DNA from: Ceratotherium simum simum
Taxonomy: Eukaryota; Chordata; Mammalia; Perissodactyla; Rhinocerotidae
DNA: 64,000 nucleotides
Direction: 5' to 3'
NCBI RefSeq assembly: GCF_000283155.1
Contig: NW_004454178.1
Span: 2,160,403-2,224,402, forward strand
Numbering within the stretch: position 1 is the first letter of the stretch; every line of letters starts with the position of its first letter. Positions 34,330 to 46,215 of this stretch are shown here, one piece after another. The position numbers and the translations under genes are program-made. The notes under the pieces were generated by a model. The model was not told the origin of the DNA. It searched no databases and was given only the letters and a program-made list of their open reading frames with translations.

Positions 34330-35640
34330 AGCTGGAACAAAAGGGAGTTAGCAAGATAAACAGCATCTAGATTAAGTAGTTCCCCATAGGATATGAAAGT
34401 GTCTCATGAGCTATTGGAGTTTTTGGGAAGAGGAGTGAAATAATCTGATTCACATCATTTAATGATATTTTTAAAGAGTATTCTGACAGTAGGTGGAAAA
34501 TGAAAGAGAGGGGAAGTGGAATACAGAGATAAGTTAGGAGTAGGGGCAAAATAGTGTCCAAGAAAGAGATGCTGATGGCTTAAAATAGTGTGGTAGCAGT
34601 GGAGGTGATTTAAAGTGGTCAAGCTGAGAATTTAAAAAAATTTGAGCGAACTAGTCTTGACTGATGGATTGAATGTTGATTGTAAGAGAAAGAGGTGAAT
34701 TAAGGACGATCAACTAGGATCTTTTTAAAGAGATGGAGAAGACTGGAGAGGAATTTTTGAGAGAAAAGTTCAACAGTTCAATTTTGAACATGTCACAATT
34801 AAGACTCTCATGAGCAACGTGTGAGATTGGGACCCTAGAGTTTGACTGCTCTACTACTTACTAGCTGGGCCAATGTCTTAATATTTTTGTGTTTTATTTA
34901 TATCTTCTATTAAATATAATTACAATGATAGGTTGTTGTGAGAATTAAATTAGTTAATCCATATAAAAATCTAAGAATAGTTTCCAACACATTGTAGGGA
35001 TTTATTATTATCTTCCATGTAGAAATGCAGACAGTGGTTGTGAGTATGGAAGTCAGAATTAGAGCTATAGACAGGATTTAAAGCCAGAGGACTAAATCAG
35101 ACCACATGAAATGTGAGTGCACATAGGCAAAATAAAAGAGCCAAAGACAGAGCCTTGGTATACTATTCCAAGATTTTGAGATATTCCACGATTTTGAGGT
35201 TAGAAAGAGGAAAAAGAGTTAGCAAACGAAACTCAGAAAGAGCTGCCAGTGCAGTTGGAGGGAAACCAGGAGTGCATGATGTTCCGGAAGCCAAGGAAAG
35301 CATTGCTAAAAGGAAGGAGTGATCATTTTTGTTGGATGGAGATTAATAAACGAACATTGGACTGAGCAAGATGGAAGTTGTTGGCAAGTTGGTCATTCAG
35401 CTTTCAGTGGAGTCATTGAAATGGAAACCTGAACAAAGTGACTCAATGGGAGAAGGACTAAAAAGAAAGAAAAGTCAATCAGAATAAACTTTTCTTGAAA
35501 TCTTTTGCTTTTTATGGAGCAGATAAGTATGGGTAGGGAGCTGGAGGAGGATGGTGGTTAAGGGTGAATTTTTATTCAGTTGGGAGACATGTCACCAAGG
35601 TTGCAGGTTGATGTGAATGATCCTGTTATAAACATTAAGG
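34330..35640 (-). mobile_element. L2 LINE, antisense, split by a MIR
   Basis: Antisense L2 in two parts (34330-34828 and 35030-35640). Matches: GGAGTGAAATAATCTGATTC, GTGGTAGCAGTGGAGGTGAT, GACTGATGGATTGAATGTTG, TCAATTTTGAACATGTCACA, GAGCCTTGGTATACTATTCC, AACCAGGAGTGCATGATGTT and GGGAGCTGGAGGAGGATGG. The coding part is unrecoverable by eye. A MIR sits between the halves. Confidence 0.7.
34829..35025 (+). mobile_element. MIR SINE inside the L2
   Basis: GACTGCTCTACTACTTACTA then GCTGGGCCAATG, and AATGATAGGTTGTTGTGAGA, ATTAAATTAGTTAATCCATA and TAGTTTCCAACACATTGTAG, match a forward MIR. Confidence 0.7.
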
Positions 35641-36130
35641 GAATTTTCCCAGTCTCCTTTGTACTGCAACAAACTTGAAATGAAATGAACGCACATTTGG
35701 ATAAAGGGAACATTATCTACTCACCTCCAAATAGAGAAGCTGCAATTACCCACAAAGAGTAAAACTAAGATTTTGACTACACCACTTACATAGTCTAATT
35801 TGTGAACAAGAAAGAGGATCTCTGTTTTTAACATAAAGAATGTGGGAATGACACCCATTGGTACTACTGAGCTGTTTTTTTGTTTTGTTTTGTTTTTAAC
35901 AAAGAGACAAATTGATCTTTCATTACTAAATGAAAGAATAATTTTATCCTTATCCAGGATAAAATAATGTCACAAAGTACCTCGGATATGTATACTTCAT
36001 ATTACTAACCTTGTTACTAAACCACAAATCACGTAGCATTTTATATATAATAATCAGTAAGAAATTGGCCCGCCTGTCTCAGGTTCTCCACTCAGGTCCT
36101 CCAGTCTAGCCATCTTATTTTCTCCTAAGT
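35641..36130. other. Unassigned sequence
   Basis: No recognised repeat or gene; a T/GTTTT-rich patch at 35874-35900. Confidence 0.4.
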
Positions 36131-36414
36131 TCTATATTCTCTCTCTTTTTTTTTTTTTGCTGGGAAAGATTTGCCCTGAGCTAACACCTGTTGCCAATCT
36201 TCTTCTCTCTTTTTTCCCTCTCCCAAGTCCCAGTACACAGTTGTATATTCTAGTTGTACATCCTTCTAGTTCTTCTGTGTGAGCTGCTGCCACAGCATGG
36301 CTACTGATAGATGGGTGGTGTGGTTCCACATACCCAGGAACCAAACTTGGGCCACCGAAGTGGAGTGTGCCAAACTTTAACCAATAGGCCATCAGGCCTG
36401 GCTCTCTATATTCT
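36131..36414 (-). mobile_element. ERE SINE, antisense
   Basis: T-rich tail at 36144-36159, then GATTTGCCCTGAGCTAACAC, TTGTACATCCTTCTAGTTCT, AACTTTAACCAATAGGCCAT and CAGGCCTGGC. TSD TCTATATTCT at 36131-36140 and 36405-36414. The head has lost the canonical GGCCGGCC, so it is an older copy. Confidence 0.9.
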
Positions 36415-36744
36415 TTACTAAGTTTCCAGGACATTTGCAACTCAAGAATATATGACTACACAACTCCCCAATATCCTTTCTCTTTTTTGTATAAAACTAG
36501 TTCCAATGAATTTTTTTAATCATTCCCTGACAACTAACCTCTTCCAGAATTGTTTCCCAGATTAGCATCAATCTGTTCTGACCATTTGTCGCTCCGTATT
36601 TTCTAATCATTTACATTTGCAGTGAAAAATTTGATCATTTATATATGTTAGTGGGCTTTTCCTAAGAGTTTTGTGGTGCTTTCTTGTAAGTAATAAAAAA
36701 ACCTCTCTAGAATAATTACTACTCTCACAGAGCCACATCATCCC

Positions 36745-37380
36745 CATCATCATGACCACGTTCATTCATTTGTTCAACATTTATTGACCCCCTAAAATAT
36801 TAGCGCTATGGTGGGAGCCCAACATAAAACGGAAAAAGACTCAATCATGGCTGTCAAAGAGTTAATTATCTAGTGGGAAAGAACGCATTATGTATTGTTG
36901 CAACCCCAATTGGTGTCTTATAATAATGATGTAAAGCATTCAGTGAGAGGAGGAAAAAATGGGGATTTACATTATAATAGTCAAAAGAAGCATCAAGGAA
37001 AGAATCTTCTTTGATGAAATGACTCTTACCTTAGTTTTGAAGGATTAGAGGTATGCTAAGTAACAAAATAAATCCAAAAAAGAGAAGTAACTCTACAAGT
37101 AATTAATTCTATATTCTACATCAGAGTTAATACACACACACAGGGTGAGAGATAAAGCGAGAGAGAGGTGTGTGTGCAGGTGTGTGTGTTGAGAGCTGAA
37201 GAGGAGAGTGGAAGAAGCTAGAGAGGATTTTCAGGAGGTATCTTATGTATTAAGCTGAGCGATGTGCATTCCATCCTGAATGCTATGGGGGAGATATCAA
37301 AGGATTTGAAAGAGAGAAGTAGGATCAGGTCTGCATCTCTGAATGCAGCAGTGGAGGCTGGAGGAGGTTAGACAGACATC
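36745..37380 (-). mobile_element. L2 LINE 3' region, antisense, degraded
   Basis: Starts TTCATTCATTTGTTCAACAT then TTATTGACC (reverse complement of the L2 tail). It continues AAAGAGTTAATTATCTAGTG, TTGATGAAATGACTCTTACC, TTTGAAGGATTAGAGGTATG and GGATTTGAAAGAGAGAAGTA then GGATCAGG, in antisense L2 order. A GA/GT-rich patch interrupts it at 37130-37190. Confidence 0.6.
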
Positions 37381-37569
37381 AGACTCTGAGCCTCCTGTAG
37401 TGAGTCAGCTATGTAGGGGTAGCAGCCTACACTAATGCAGTAGGAGAGAACCAGGCATTGCCTACAAAACACACAAGGTTTATATGACTCTTGGCCCCTA
37501 GGAGAATAAAAACACATGTCCTTCTTAAGAAAAAAGCAAATGAGGTCTTCCCTCTCTTTTCTTATAGGT

Positions 37570-38043
37570 TGTATTAGTTTCTTATTGCTGTTATAACAAA
37601 CTACCACAAACAGTAGAGGAAATAATACAAATTTATTATGCTACAGTTCTGGATGTCAAAAGTCTTAAATGGGTCTTACAGGCTAAAATCAAGGTGTCCA
37701 CAGAGCTGTTTTTCTTCCGGAATCTCCAGGGGACAAATTGTTTCCTTGCCTTTTCTAAGTTTTAGAAGCAGCCTGCACTCCTTGGCTCATGGTCCCATCT
37801 CCCATCGTCAAAGTGCTGCTTCCGTCATCAGATCACCTCTCTCTAATTCTGACCCTCTAATCTCTCTCTTTTAAGGACCCTGTGATTTCACTGGACCCAA
37901 CCAGATAATCCAAGATAATCTCCCCATCTCAAAATCCTTAATCGCGTCTACAAAGTCTCTGTTGTCATGGAAGTTAACATATTGAGAGGTTCTAAGGATT
38001 AAGATGTGGAAGTCTTTGAGGGGCCATTATTCTGACTACTACG
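37570..38043 (+). mobile_element. MLT1-type (MLT1C/D-like) solo LTR
   Basis: TGTATTAGTTTCTTATTGCT, ACAAATTTATTATGCTACAG, GGCTAAAATCAAGGTGTCC, TTGTTTCCTTGCCTTTTCTA, TCCTTGGCTCATGGTCCCAT, GACCCTGTGATTTCACTGGA, AGGATTAAGATGTGGAAGTC and GGGGCCATTATTCTGACTAC, the complete order of this LTR at near full length (about 474 bp). Confidence 0.85.
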
Positions 38044-38743
38044 CTGAATATCCGTGAATCATTGCCACCCCTACCATAGCTGTGAAGTAGGACTAAATTC
38101 TTTCCTCTTTCCGTATAGACCAGGCTGAGATCCTGCTAGAGTCTTGCTCTGCCCTTCTTTATCCCTATGATGTGCTCGCTCACTGGTTTAGCATCAATAG
38201 ACAAGAGAAAGAAGCTATTTTTGCCACTATAAACACGTTTTACCTCCTTTTCCCACCTCCAGGGTAAATATAATTTGCTGTGTCAGAATATGCTTTATTT
38301 GAGCAGTTTTCTGTTATGTTTATTAGACAAGTTAAAGATTGGGGGTCAAAGTATGTTTGTCATCAGACAAGGTTTGTTTAAAATATCCCCTAATTGAAAT
38401 TTGCCATGCAAACTGCTTCCAAGTAAAATCCATGCCAATAAGTAACAATAGACACCAGAAAATTATTTCTTTTTATCTCATCTTTTTTAAATCTTTACAT
38501 TTAAAGAAAACCTAAAAATTATTATTATTGTGAAATCCTCTCAATAATGCAGTGGGGAATATTCATGTTCTCTATATTATCTTCACTTTCCAGAGAATAT
38601 AATAGGGGAATTGAAAAATTAAGATTTTGCCAACTGAGGAAGTTATGCAGAATCAGCACCAACAACACGCTGTGTTAACTAGCCCACTGAGGTTCTGCTG
38701 GAAAACTTGAGAATCTTCTTTTCTTTTTTATTTAACCTTCTTC
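38044..38743. other. Unassigned sequence
   Basis: No recognised repeat or gene in about 700 bp. Confidence 0.4.
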
Positions 38744-38755
38744 CCCTGTAAAAAC

Positions 38756-39150
38756 CACCTGGTCTAGTGGTTAAGATTCGAAGCCCTCACCACTGTGGCC
38801 TGGGTTTGTTTCCTGATCAGAGAACCACCCCACCCGTCTATAGGTTGTCATACCGTGGTGGCTGTGTGTGGCTGTGATGCTGAAAGCTATGCCACCAGGG
38901 TTTCAAACACCAGCAGGGTCACCATGGTGGACAGGCCTCAGCAGAGCCTCCAGACTAGACAGACTAGAAGAAGGACTGGCCACCAACTTCTGAAGAAATT
39001 AGCCATGAAAACCCTGTGAATAGCTGCAAAGCATGTTCTGATAGAGCGCAGGAAGGTGAAAGGATGGCGCAAAAAGACTGGGCAGTTCCACTCCGCTGTC
39101 CGCAGTGTCACTAAGAGTCAGAATCAACTCTATGACACTAGCAACAACGC
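38756..39150 (+). mobile_element. tRNA-Glu-derived SINE distinct from ERE
   Basis: The first 70 bp follow a tRNA-Glu gene: CTGGTCTAGTGGTTAAGATT, CCCTCACCACTGTGGCCTGG, GTTTGTTTCCTGATCAG. Pol III A-box TGGTCTAGTGG is at 38760-38770 and a decayed B-box GGTTTGTTTCC at 38803-38813. A roughly 320-bp body unrelated to ERE follows, ending CACTAAGAGTCAGAATCAAC then TCTATGACACTAGCAACAAC. That 3' end resembles RTE-type tails (GAGTCGGAATCGACTC..AACAAC). A degenerate TSD, CTGTAAAAA at 38747-38755 and CTGTACAAAAA at 39151-39161, is possible. The length (about 395 bp) is long for a simple tRNA SINE, so a composite is possible. Confidence 0.65.
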
Positions 39151-39163
39151 TGTACAAAAAATT

Positions 39164-39524
39164 TCTTAACCGTACTATCTGATTATGCTACTTTCACTCC
39201 TGACACATAATCAGAAAGGATTACTTGGACTTCCTTAACCATGAAAGCAAACAAATACTACTAGGAGTCCCCAAAGACAGTCTCAATTCTGCTGACAAAA
39301 AGTAACAGATTTAGGTCTTAGCCTTTCAAAGCCATTTCTCTCCCTAAGGTCGTGTTTATCTGAAATGAATACAGCTTGGACATGTTCGCTATGATGAATA
39401 TGGAATATTTTGTAGGTGATATTGCAAGGCAGATACACTTTATGATTTAGGTTTTAAAGGTTGCCCTCTGGGGGTCTTTCTATTTATTGAAAAAAGAACT
39501 CAAACATTTAGGTGCATTATATAG

Positions 39525-39527
<3 letters not shown>
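39164..39527. other. Unassigned sequence
   Basis: No recognised repeat or gene. Confidence 0.4.
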
Positions 39528-39565
<38 letters not shown>

Positions 39566-39575
39566 CATGTATATA
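39528..39575. repeat. (AT)n microsatellite
   Basis: About 30 bp of pure AT followed by mixed GTATATACATGTATAT. Confidence 0.95.
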
Positions 39576-40347
39576 TTTTCCTTTTATCAGCCTTGAGAAA
39601 GCAACAGAGGTTTATCATTTTCACACTTGTTGAATAAGAACATGGGATTTATTTGTTGTATTTATTCTCTCGGCAAGCCTTCTCTTTAGTTTGCCTAGAC
39701 GAACTGATTTTCAGGATATGCAATATGTTTTCCTTATGTTGCCACCCAGCAGTTGAGTAAATTAGATCCTAAAAATCAGGAAACATACATCTGTCACTGG
39801 CTTTGAGGAGGATTTAAAGAATCTTTTCCTGGCAAATCATAATTGCTGATGACTGCTTATTTCATACAAATTTTGACACATGTGGGCCTATTAATGTGGC
39901 AAAGTCCTCAATGAAATCATACAGCTGCTACTGGAAGAACAAAATTGCAAACAATATGATACATCTTAACGGTGTGCGTGGCCACGTCAGTGACAGGAAT
40001 GAGCCCACAGCAGTGATTCAGCCTCACAGAAGAGACGATGATCGCAACAAAACCACAAGATTTTATTGATTTTTATTTGGAATTCTTTACGAATACCTTT
40101 AATCAGATAACTCCAATTTTAGACGTGTTTCACAAAGGTTTTATAATGCTTATCTCTTGAGGCTCAGATTTAATTAACAAACCTTTCTAGATTTCTAGTT
40201 TTTGTGGTAATAAGATGAAATCGATACTGATTTCTCTGTTCTATTGCACTTTCTGAAATTTATCTATAATTATAGTAGTTGCACCTAAACTTGCCTATGA
40301 CTGTATTTCTATTGCATTGTTGACGTCTTAGTGCTAAAATAAAAAAG
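39576..40347. other. Unassigned sequence
   Basis: About 770 bp with no recognised repeat or gene. Confidence 0.4.
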
Positions 40348-40349
40348 AT

Positions 40350-40371
40350 TGTGTGTGTGTGTGTGTGTGTA
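40350..40371. repeat. (TG)n microsatellite
   Basis: About 11 uninterrupted GT units. Confidence 0.9.
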
Positions 40372-40409
40372 TTTTAAACTTATGTTAAACTCTGTATTGG
40401 AAGGATGCA

Positions 40410-40790
40410 GGGTTTGTTGACTGCTAAAGTAAAGACCAAATAACAACCGTATATAAGATAGAAATGAATTTCTCTCTCAGTAATAGTCCAAACTTAAGCA
40501 GTGTGTGGCAGATTTTGTAGCTGCAATTTTGGGGATCTAGGCTCTTGCTCCCTTGTTCTGCCATCTTTAATGTACAACTTCCATTTTGCAGTTTAACTGG
40601 CTTCTCTAGCAAATTTTCAGCAAGAAGGAGAGAGGGCCATGGAAGGCACAAAATTTTATTTTAGAGGTATGACCCGGAAGTTGCCATATCACTTCCTCTC
40701 CTGTCCCATCAACAAGAACTTAACTTAATTGTATGACCACACCTAGCTGCAAGGGGGACTAGGAAATACAGCCTTTAGCATTAGCCCTTC
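40410..40790. mobile_element. Probable ancient interspersed repeat (LTR-like)
   Basis: TGAATTTCTCTCTCAGTAAT, TTCTGCCATCTTTAATGTAC, ATGACCCGGAAGTTGCCATA, GTATGACCACACCTAGCTGC and AAGGGGGACTAGGAAATACA follow a mammalian interspersed repeat that I recognise in order but cannot name. A reverse 75-codon ORF here is incidental. Confidence 0.4.
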
Positions 40791-40984
40791 TAAAATTAGA
40801 ATTTCTGTTACTAAAGGAAGAAGAGGAGAATGGATACTGGTACCCAACCAGCAGCCTCTGCCATTACTCTAACATGACTTGGAGTGCTTTGAAATCCCTG
40901 TGTGGAGGAGCTCCTAAGACATAGCAGCATGCCTACGGAAATTTTATCATTGCAGAGAGGGGCTGTCTTAAGCAAATGCTTCCT

Positions 40985-41055
40985 TTCTTATTTCCTTCTT
41001 CCCTTCCTCCCTTCCTCTCTTCCTCCAGCTCATCTTCCTCTTCCTCTTTCATCAT
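40985..41055. repeat. CT-rich low-complexity tract
   Basis: About 70 bp of TTCC/CTTC repeats, almost purine-free on this strand. Confidence 0.85.
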
Positions 41056-41334
41056 TTTATCAGCTTCTCTATGTCAGATATTGTCTTATGCACTAAAGGT
41101 CAGAAGGCATTTTCTCTAGTCACAAAGGCATAAGGAGAAAAGCAATAGATTAGCACAACACAGTAAGTGTTATTTTAACAATATGCTGTAGGGACAGAGA
41201 ACTAAATCTTCCTAGGTAGGCCAGAAAGACATCACCAGTAGGGACATTTCAATTTGATCTTCAAAATCGAGTATGAGCTGCTACGTGGTGCTTGGCTCTG
41301 TTCCATCCCTCTGTTTGGTTGAGCTCTAATCCTG

Positions 41335-41757
41335 CTTTAGATAGCCGGGGTGCCAGTGTCTGGTGTTACAGACACTAGTACTGCTCCCATTATTTCCAGT
41401 CTACCTCCTTCCAGGCATGAATCAGGATCGCACTTACCCTCTCAAATTTACAAGTGGCCATGTGACTTGCTTTGGCCAAAGATATGTGAGCAGAACTAAG
41501 AGGTATTACGTCTGAGTGGATGCATTTATAAGCTGGTACCTGACTCTCCACTTCTCTCTCGCCCTGCTGCAGTGGTAGTGAACTCACGGTTTGGTATGGA
41601 GGTACAGAGTGAGCTGTCACATGCAGCTCAGCCATCCTGGATGATTGCCCAGACCTGAATCACACTCCTCAGGGAAATAAATTTTTTATGCTTTAAGACA
41701 CGGAGATTCGTGGGCTTTTAGTTTAGCAACATAACCTAACTTACTCTAACTAATACA
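41335..41757 (+). mobile_element. Probable ancient LTR-like repeat
   Basis: GTGGCCATGTGACTTGCTTT then GGCCAAAGATATG, CAGGGAAATAAATTTTTTAT then GCTTTAAGACACGGAGATTC, and TAGCAACATAACCTAACTTA then CTCTAACTAATACA. This is a recognisable mammalian repeat with a polyadenylation signal near its 3' end. The exact family is not certain. Confidence 0.5.
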
Positions 41758-42664
41758 TCTAATGACCAAGTCATCCTGCCATCTGCTCTGCTCACATGCC
41801 CTTTCATGCTCATCTTCTTTAGTCCAACAAGGAGGTGATAGTGGTGATGTCTGATTAAGAGCAGAAAATTAGAAAGTTCTAGATTTTCCTAATAAAATAA
41901 ATGCTCAGTTATCTTTACATAGTGAATATTTTTATTGGGTAAACATGGTGATTCATTTTTCTTTGTACAAGTCATTGGGGTTTATTTTAGATTGGTATAT
42001 TTGAATTTATTCTTTTTAAAAAAACTGGGAAAAAGCATCTTATCTATCCAATCATAAAGCAAAATACCTGACATTCGTTCAAAACACAATAAGCCTTTAA
42101 AAATGGAATAGCAAAAAGGATGAATTTTTTTTGCTAAAATAGACATTGCAATGTGTCATTTAATGTTAGCAATTCATAATAAAATCTATTAGAGAGGTTA
42201 ACAGCTTTTGCATTATTCACCCTCTAAGACATAGTCCTCTCTTTTACCTGCATAAAGCCTAAGCTGTCAAGACATATAATTACTAAAACATGTAACACAT
42301 TATAATTTTTGGCCTAGCAGAAATACATATCAGGCAGGACAACAATAGAGGAGTGTATGCTTGGTAACTGACCCTGAGAAATTGACCCCACACTCACTCA
42401 CTCTGTTGGCAAGCATTGAGGAGCCATTACCAGTTCCTTGTCCCAGAACAAAATGCAAAGGGAACCTCAAAACCGGTCAGGAGGGTGTTAGAAAGAGCAG
42501 ACAGAAGGCTCAAGTGGACCTGAGAGGCTTCCCCAGGTCCGGATGTGTCCTGGGTGCTCTGTGGGCTTGACAACCAAGGGTGCTTGTCCTGCTAACAGAG
42601 AGACTACGGCTCTATCTTTATAGTCAACTTTCAGAGTTAAATGCTTGTCTACTTTCCTTACATT
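41758..42664. other. Unassigned sequence
   Basis: No recognised repeat or gene. A 69-codon ORF (42361-42570) has no recognisable features. Confidence 0.4.
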
Positions 42665-42884
42665 AAAAGTACTTATGTAGGGGCCAGCCCGGTGGCTTAG
42701 TGGTTAAGTTCTTGTGCTCTGCTTCAGGGGCCCTGGGTTCCCGGGTTCAGATCCCAGGCACGGACCTACGCACTGGTTATCAAGTCATGCTGTGGCAGGT
42801 GTCCCACATATAGAGTAGAGGAGGATGGGCACAGATGTTAGCTCAGGGCCAATCTTCCTCAGAAAAAAAAAAAAAGTGCTTGTG
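42665..42884 (+). mobile_element. ERE SINE (older subtype) with TSD
   Basis: Head GGGGCCAGCCCGGTGGCTTA, tRNA region GGGTTCAGATCCCAGGCACG, then TTAGCTCAGGGCCAATCTTC and an A tail. TSD AAAAGTACTTATG (42665-42677) and AAAAGTGCTTGTG (42872-42884), 11 of 13. Confidence 0.95.
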
Positions 42885-43074
42885 CCATTGGCTTGTATTT
42901 GTTAGTCTTTCAATCGATCACCATAATCCCGCTGAAAACTACCAACTCAAAAGTCTCATATTACTACAATCGGCAAACACATAGAACTGCATAAGTGGGA
43001 AATTATCCTTTATCTAATCTTAGGTTTATTTACATAATACAATGAATTTAAACACATAAATGGTCTAGTCAATT

Positions 43075-43400
43075 TCGTAGAGAAATATTTGACCTAGAAA
43101 AACAGAAATATAGATGGTTATTGTTATTACTAGTTTAGAATGTTCATGATTACTATAATTAAACAGAGTAGAATGAGCTATAAAAATCCACCAATGGAAA
43201 AAATATGCAAAATTCAGCATAGTGGTTGATTTAGGATGGGAGGCCATGGAGAAGAGGATGGGATTAGGACAGAGGCACTTCAATTATTACAAAGTTGTAT
43301 TTCTCAAGCTGGATTGAGGATTGATACATGGGTATTGTGATAATATTCTTTGTCACATTTTGAATGTCTGAAATTGTCCTAATAATTAAAAGAAATCTCA
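43075..43400 (+). mobile_element. Probable old L1 3' UTR fragment
   Basis: CCAATGGAAAAAATATGCAA and CTGGATTGAGGATTGATACA then TGGGTATTGTGATAATATTC, ending AATAATTAAAAGAAA, resembles L1M 3' UTR. Weak. Confidence 0.35.
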
Positions 43401-44158
43401 ATCTCACACTCTCCCTCTCTCCTTTTCCTATTTTGTTTTCCAGATGTTTTAGGAATTAAAAAAAAAGGCCTGGAAATAGTAAATCATTTAAGAAAAATTG
43501 TTCCAATCATTCATCTTTTTTGCTTTGAATCCATTTGTTTCATGTCTTCAGCTGCTTCTGAACCCCTTTGATCAATTCTGATATAAATGTATTATTATTA
43601 GTTCGTTGTTGCTGTTGTTAACGATCAAGAAAATTACTTTAGTTTGGTATGGTGAAATTAAAAGACACATTGAGGAATTGATACTGATAATGGAGACAAA
43701 AGGGTACATTTTTACTCTTCACAGGTACTTGTGCAGAAAAGTAGTGATTTGAGGTTTAAGGGCTTGAATTTTCTAAATAGCTACAATAACTTTATTTTAC
43801 TTGCCATTATAGATCAAAACAGTGATAACACTAGTCCAGGAAAAGCATGAAGCTCCTATTTTCATTTCACTGTTTCATCTCCTCATCTGCACTCATGAGC
43901 TGAGAAGACTATATTAGGTTATGTTTTCTGATGACAGAGAGATTACTTCAGTAAAATTTGTCCTGTGGGCTTAGATAAATGGGTCATGTTTTGAATACTT
44001 GTGAAAAAACTGCAGAGAGTGCTACTTTAATGGTATTTTCTTGTATTAAATAGTGATTTACAAAGTCTTGTTATTAATACAGACGAAAGACCTGTTATTT
44101 CCAGCTGTGTTTGTTTCTTAGGTGCAGCCTGACTCACTCTTTGTACCCTCAAAGTATG
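43401..44158. other. Unassigned sequence
   Basis: No recognised repeat or gene in about 750 bp. Confidence 0.4.
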
Positions 44159-44160
44159 TA

Positions 44161-44494
44161 CAGATGGTCTTGTGTATCCTCGGGTTCTGCTTCTGCGGAT
44201 TCAACCAGCCGCGGTTGGAAAGGCCTGGGTTAGCTGCATCTGTACTGAACACCTACAGACTTTTTTCCTCATCTTTATTCTCTAAACAATACAGCATAAC
44301 AACTATTTACATAGCATTTACATTGTATTAGGTATTATAAGTAACCTAGAGATGATGTAAAGCATACAGGAGGACGCGTGTGGGTTATATGCGAATACCA
44401 TCCCATTTTATATAAGGGACTTGAGCATCTGCCTATTTTTGCATCTGCCGGGGTCCTGGAACCAATACTCCAGGGATACTGAGGGACAGCTCTC
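44161..44494 (-). mobile_element. MER2-like Tigger (pogo) DNA transposon
   Basis: Antisense MER2: GTGTATCCTCGGGTTCTGC, GCGGATTCAACCAGCCGCGG, ACATTGTATTAGGTATTATA then AGTAACCTAGAGATGATGTA, TTTTATATAAGGGACTTGAG and CTCCAGGGATACTGAGGGAC. Inverted ends CAGATGGTC and GGGACAGCT are partly eroded. Left flank is TA, as Tigger insertion requires. Confidence 0.88.
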
Positions 44495-45934
44495 TCTCTC
44501 TAGATTCAGAGCCTTTTTGGGAAAGAAGAGTCAGAACTTGTCACAGAGCCACAAGACGTGTCAAATTTCAGGCCATTTCTCTGAGCTTATCTTGGTGCAA
44601 AGCATGCACATTTGCATGGTGACCTTTGCAAAACCAAACAAAAAAGGTGACATGAGGGTCATTTCCTAAGCCCAGCTAACGAACTGATTATTCCCCTAAG
44701 CCTGGTAGTCTGAATAACAACGAAGAGCGGAAAGTTCACTTCAAATCCTGAGGGGCAAAATAAATCCCTGAAGAGGATTTTTAATAAGCCAATTTTATAT
44801 TACAATCAGCATTTTAATTGTTTGTTACTGAACCGCCCAATGCCAGGAGATCAAATTGTTTGCCACAAAGAGATATTGTCAAGCCTTCAAATATACTCTA
44901 ATTTTTAATTATTTCTTTGTGTCTGAACTAGTGCTCTTTAAAGAGTCCTTTTTTATCAGTGGAGGGGAGAGAGTGATAAACAAAGATTTTTCCAGAACAT
45001 TTCTAGTAAAGGAAATTTGCAAACATTTTCATTTAAGCTTTATTTGTTCTCTAGGGCAAATTGGTATGTAAACGAATTAAGAATATTTTTATTATTATTC
45101 TCTCCATATGTATAATTTCTATACAAGCATACGGCGTAATATTTCTAGATAGGTGTCATTACAGCTAGTTGCCATGGAAATGATTTTGACAATATTCCAG
45201 TAGGTAAATCTTCCCTATCAGAGCAAATCCAAAAGAGAAGAGAAATGATTTACGCTTGGAACTTTCAGATTCAATTGACACATTCAGGTTTTAAGCTCGT
45301 CTATGCCTCCATGATTAAGGATAATGTCTGAACCAGAGATACAAACGTGTGATAAAGAGAGCGTGATTTTACATGCTTGGTGACTTGGCATTGATGGTAA
45401 CTGATTGACCAATGTTGACTAATACTATCATCAACTGATTATTTTCAATTTATATTCTTGACAACTTTTCTACACTAATTAGCTGTATTAACAGCTGTAT
45501 TAGGTGTTTTATTTAAATACCAGTCTGTCCTAGTGACAGAATTATCGATGAGCGTTTCACATAACTGACGTCTGTGTTCCAAAATCTTATTCTGTGAAAA
45601 TAAATAAATAAAAGACGGAAACGTTCGTGGTTGCTGAGTGTTACTTTGTTTAGTAGTGAAGGAGAGAGTGTGGAGGAAACGACAGTGGTTTTCTTGCACT
45701 GATAGAACAACCTTCCTTTTTAAAATTCTGCTGGTACCTAACCCCATATTTCCCTGGATTTCTTCTACGACATTTCTCTGTGGTGTCTGTTCTATTGTCC
45801 TCTTACTCTGCCTGCACCTTAAATTTCAATGTGCAATGCAATTCTCTCCTGGTCCTACTGTTTTTTTCAATTTGCATTTTCTCTGGGCATGCTCGTCTAC
45901 TCCTCTCACCTCAACCAACGGTACCACACATGTA
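44495..45934. other. Unassigned sequence
   Basis: About 1.4 kb without a recognised repeat or gene. An octamer ATTTGCAT lies at 44610-44617. The last 150 bp may be degraded L2 sequence into which the following L1 inserted. Confidence 0.4.
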
Positions 45935-46215
45935 TCACAACCTTCTTTTTATTTTTTTATTTATTTATTTTTTTTAATTTTTTGTTTATTGCAGTAACAT
46001 TGGTTTATAACATTGTATAAATTTCAGGTGTACATCATTGTACTTCTATTTCTGCATAGATTACATCATGTTCACCACCAAAATACTAATTACAACCCAT
46101 CACCACACACATGTGCCGAATTATCCCTTTCACCCTCTTCCCTCCCCCCTTCCCCTCTGGTAACCACCAATCCAATCTCTGTCCCTATGTGTTTGTTTAT
46201 TGTTGTTATTATCTA

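Noticed and set aside
38756..38825. Functional tRNA-Glu gene
   Set aside because: The B-box and acceptor stem are decayed and the sequence continues into a SINE body; no terminator follows at the expected place.
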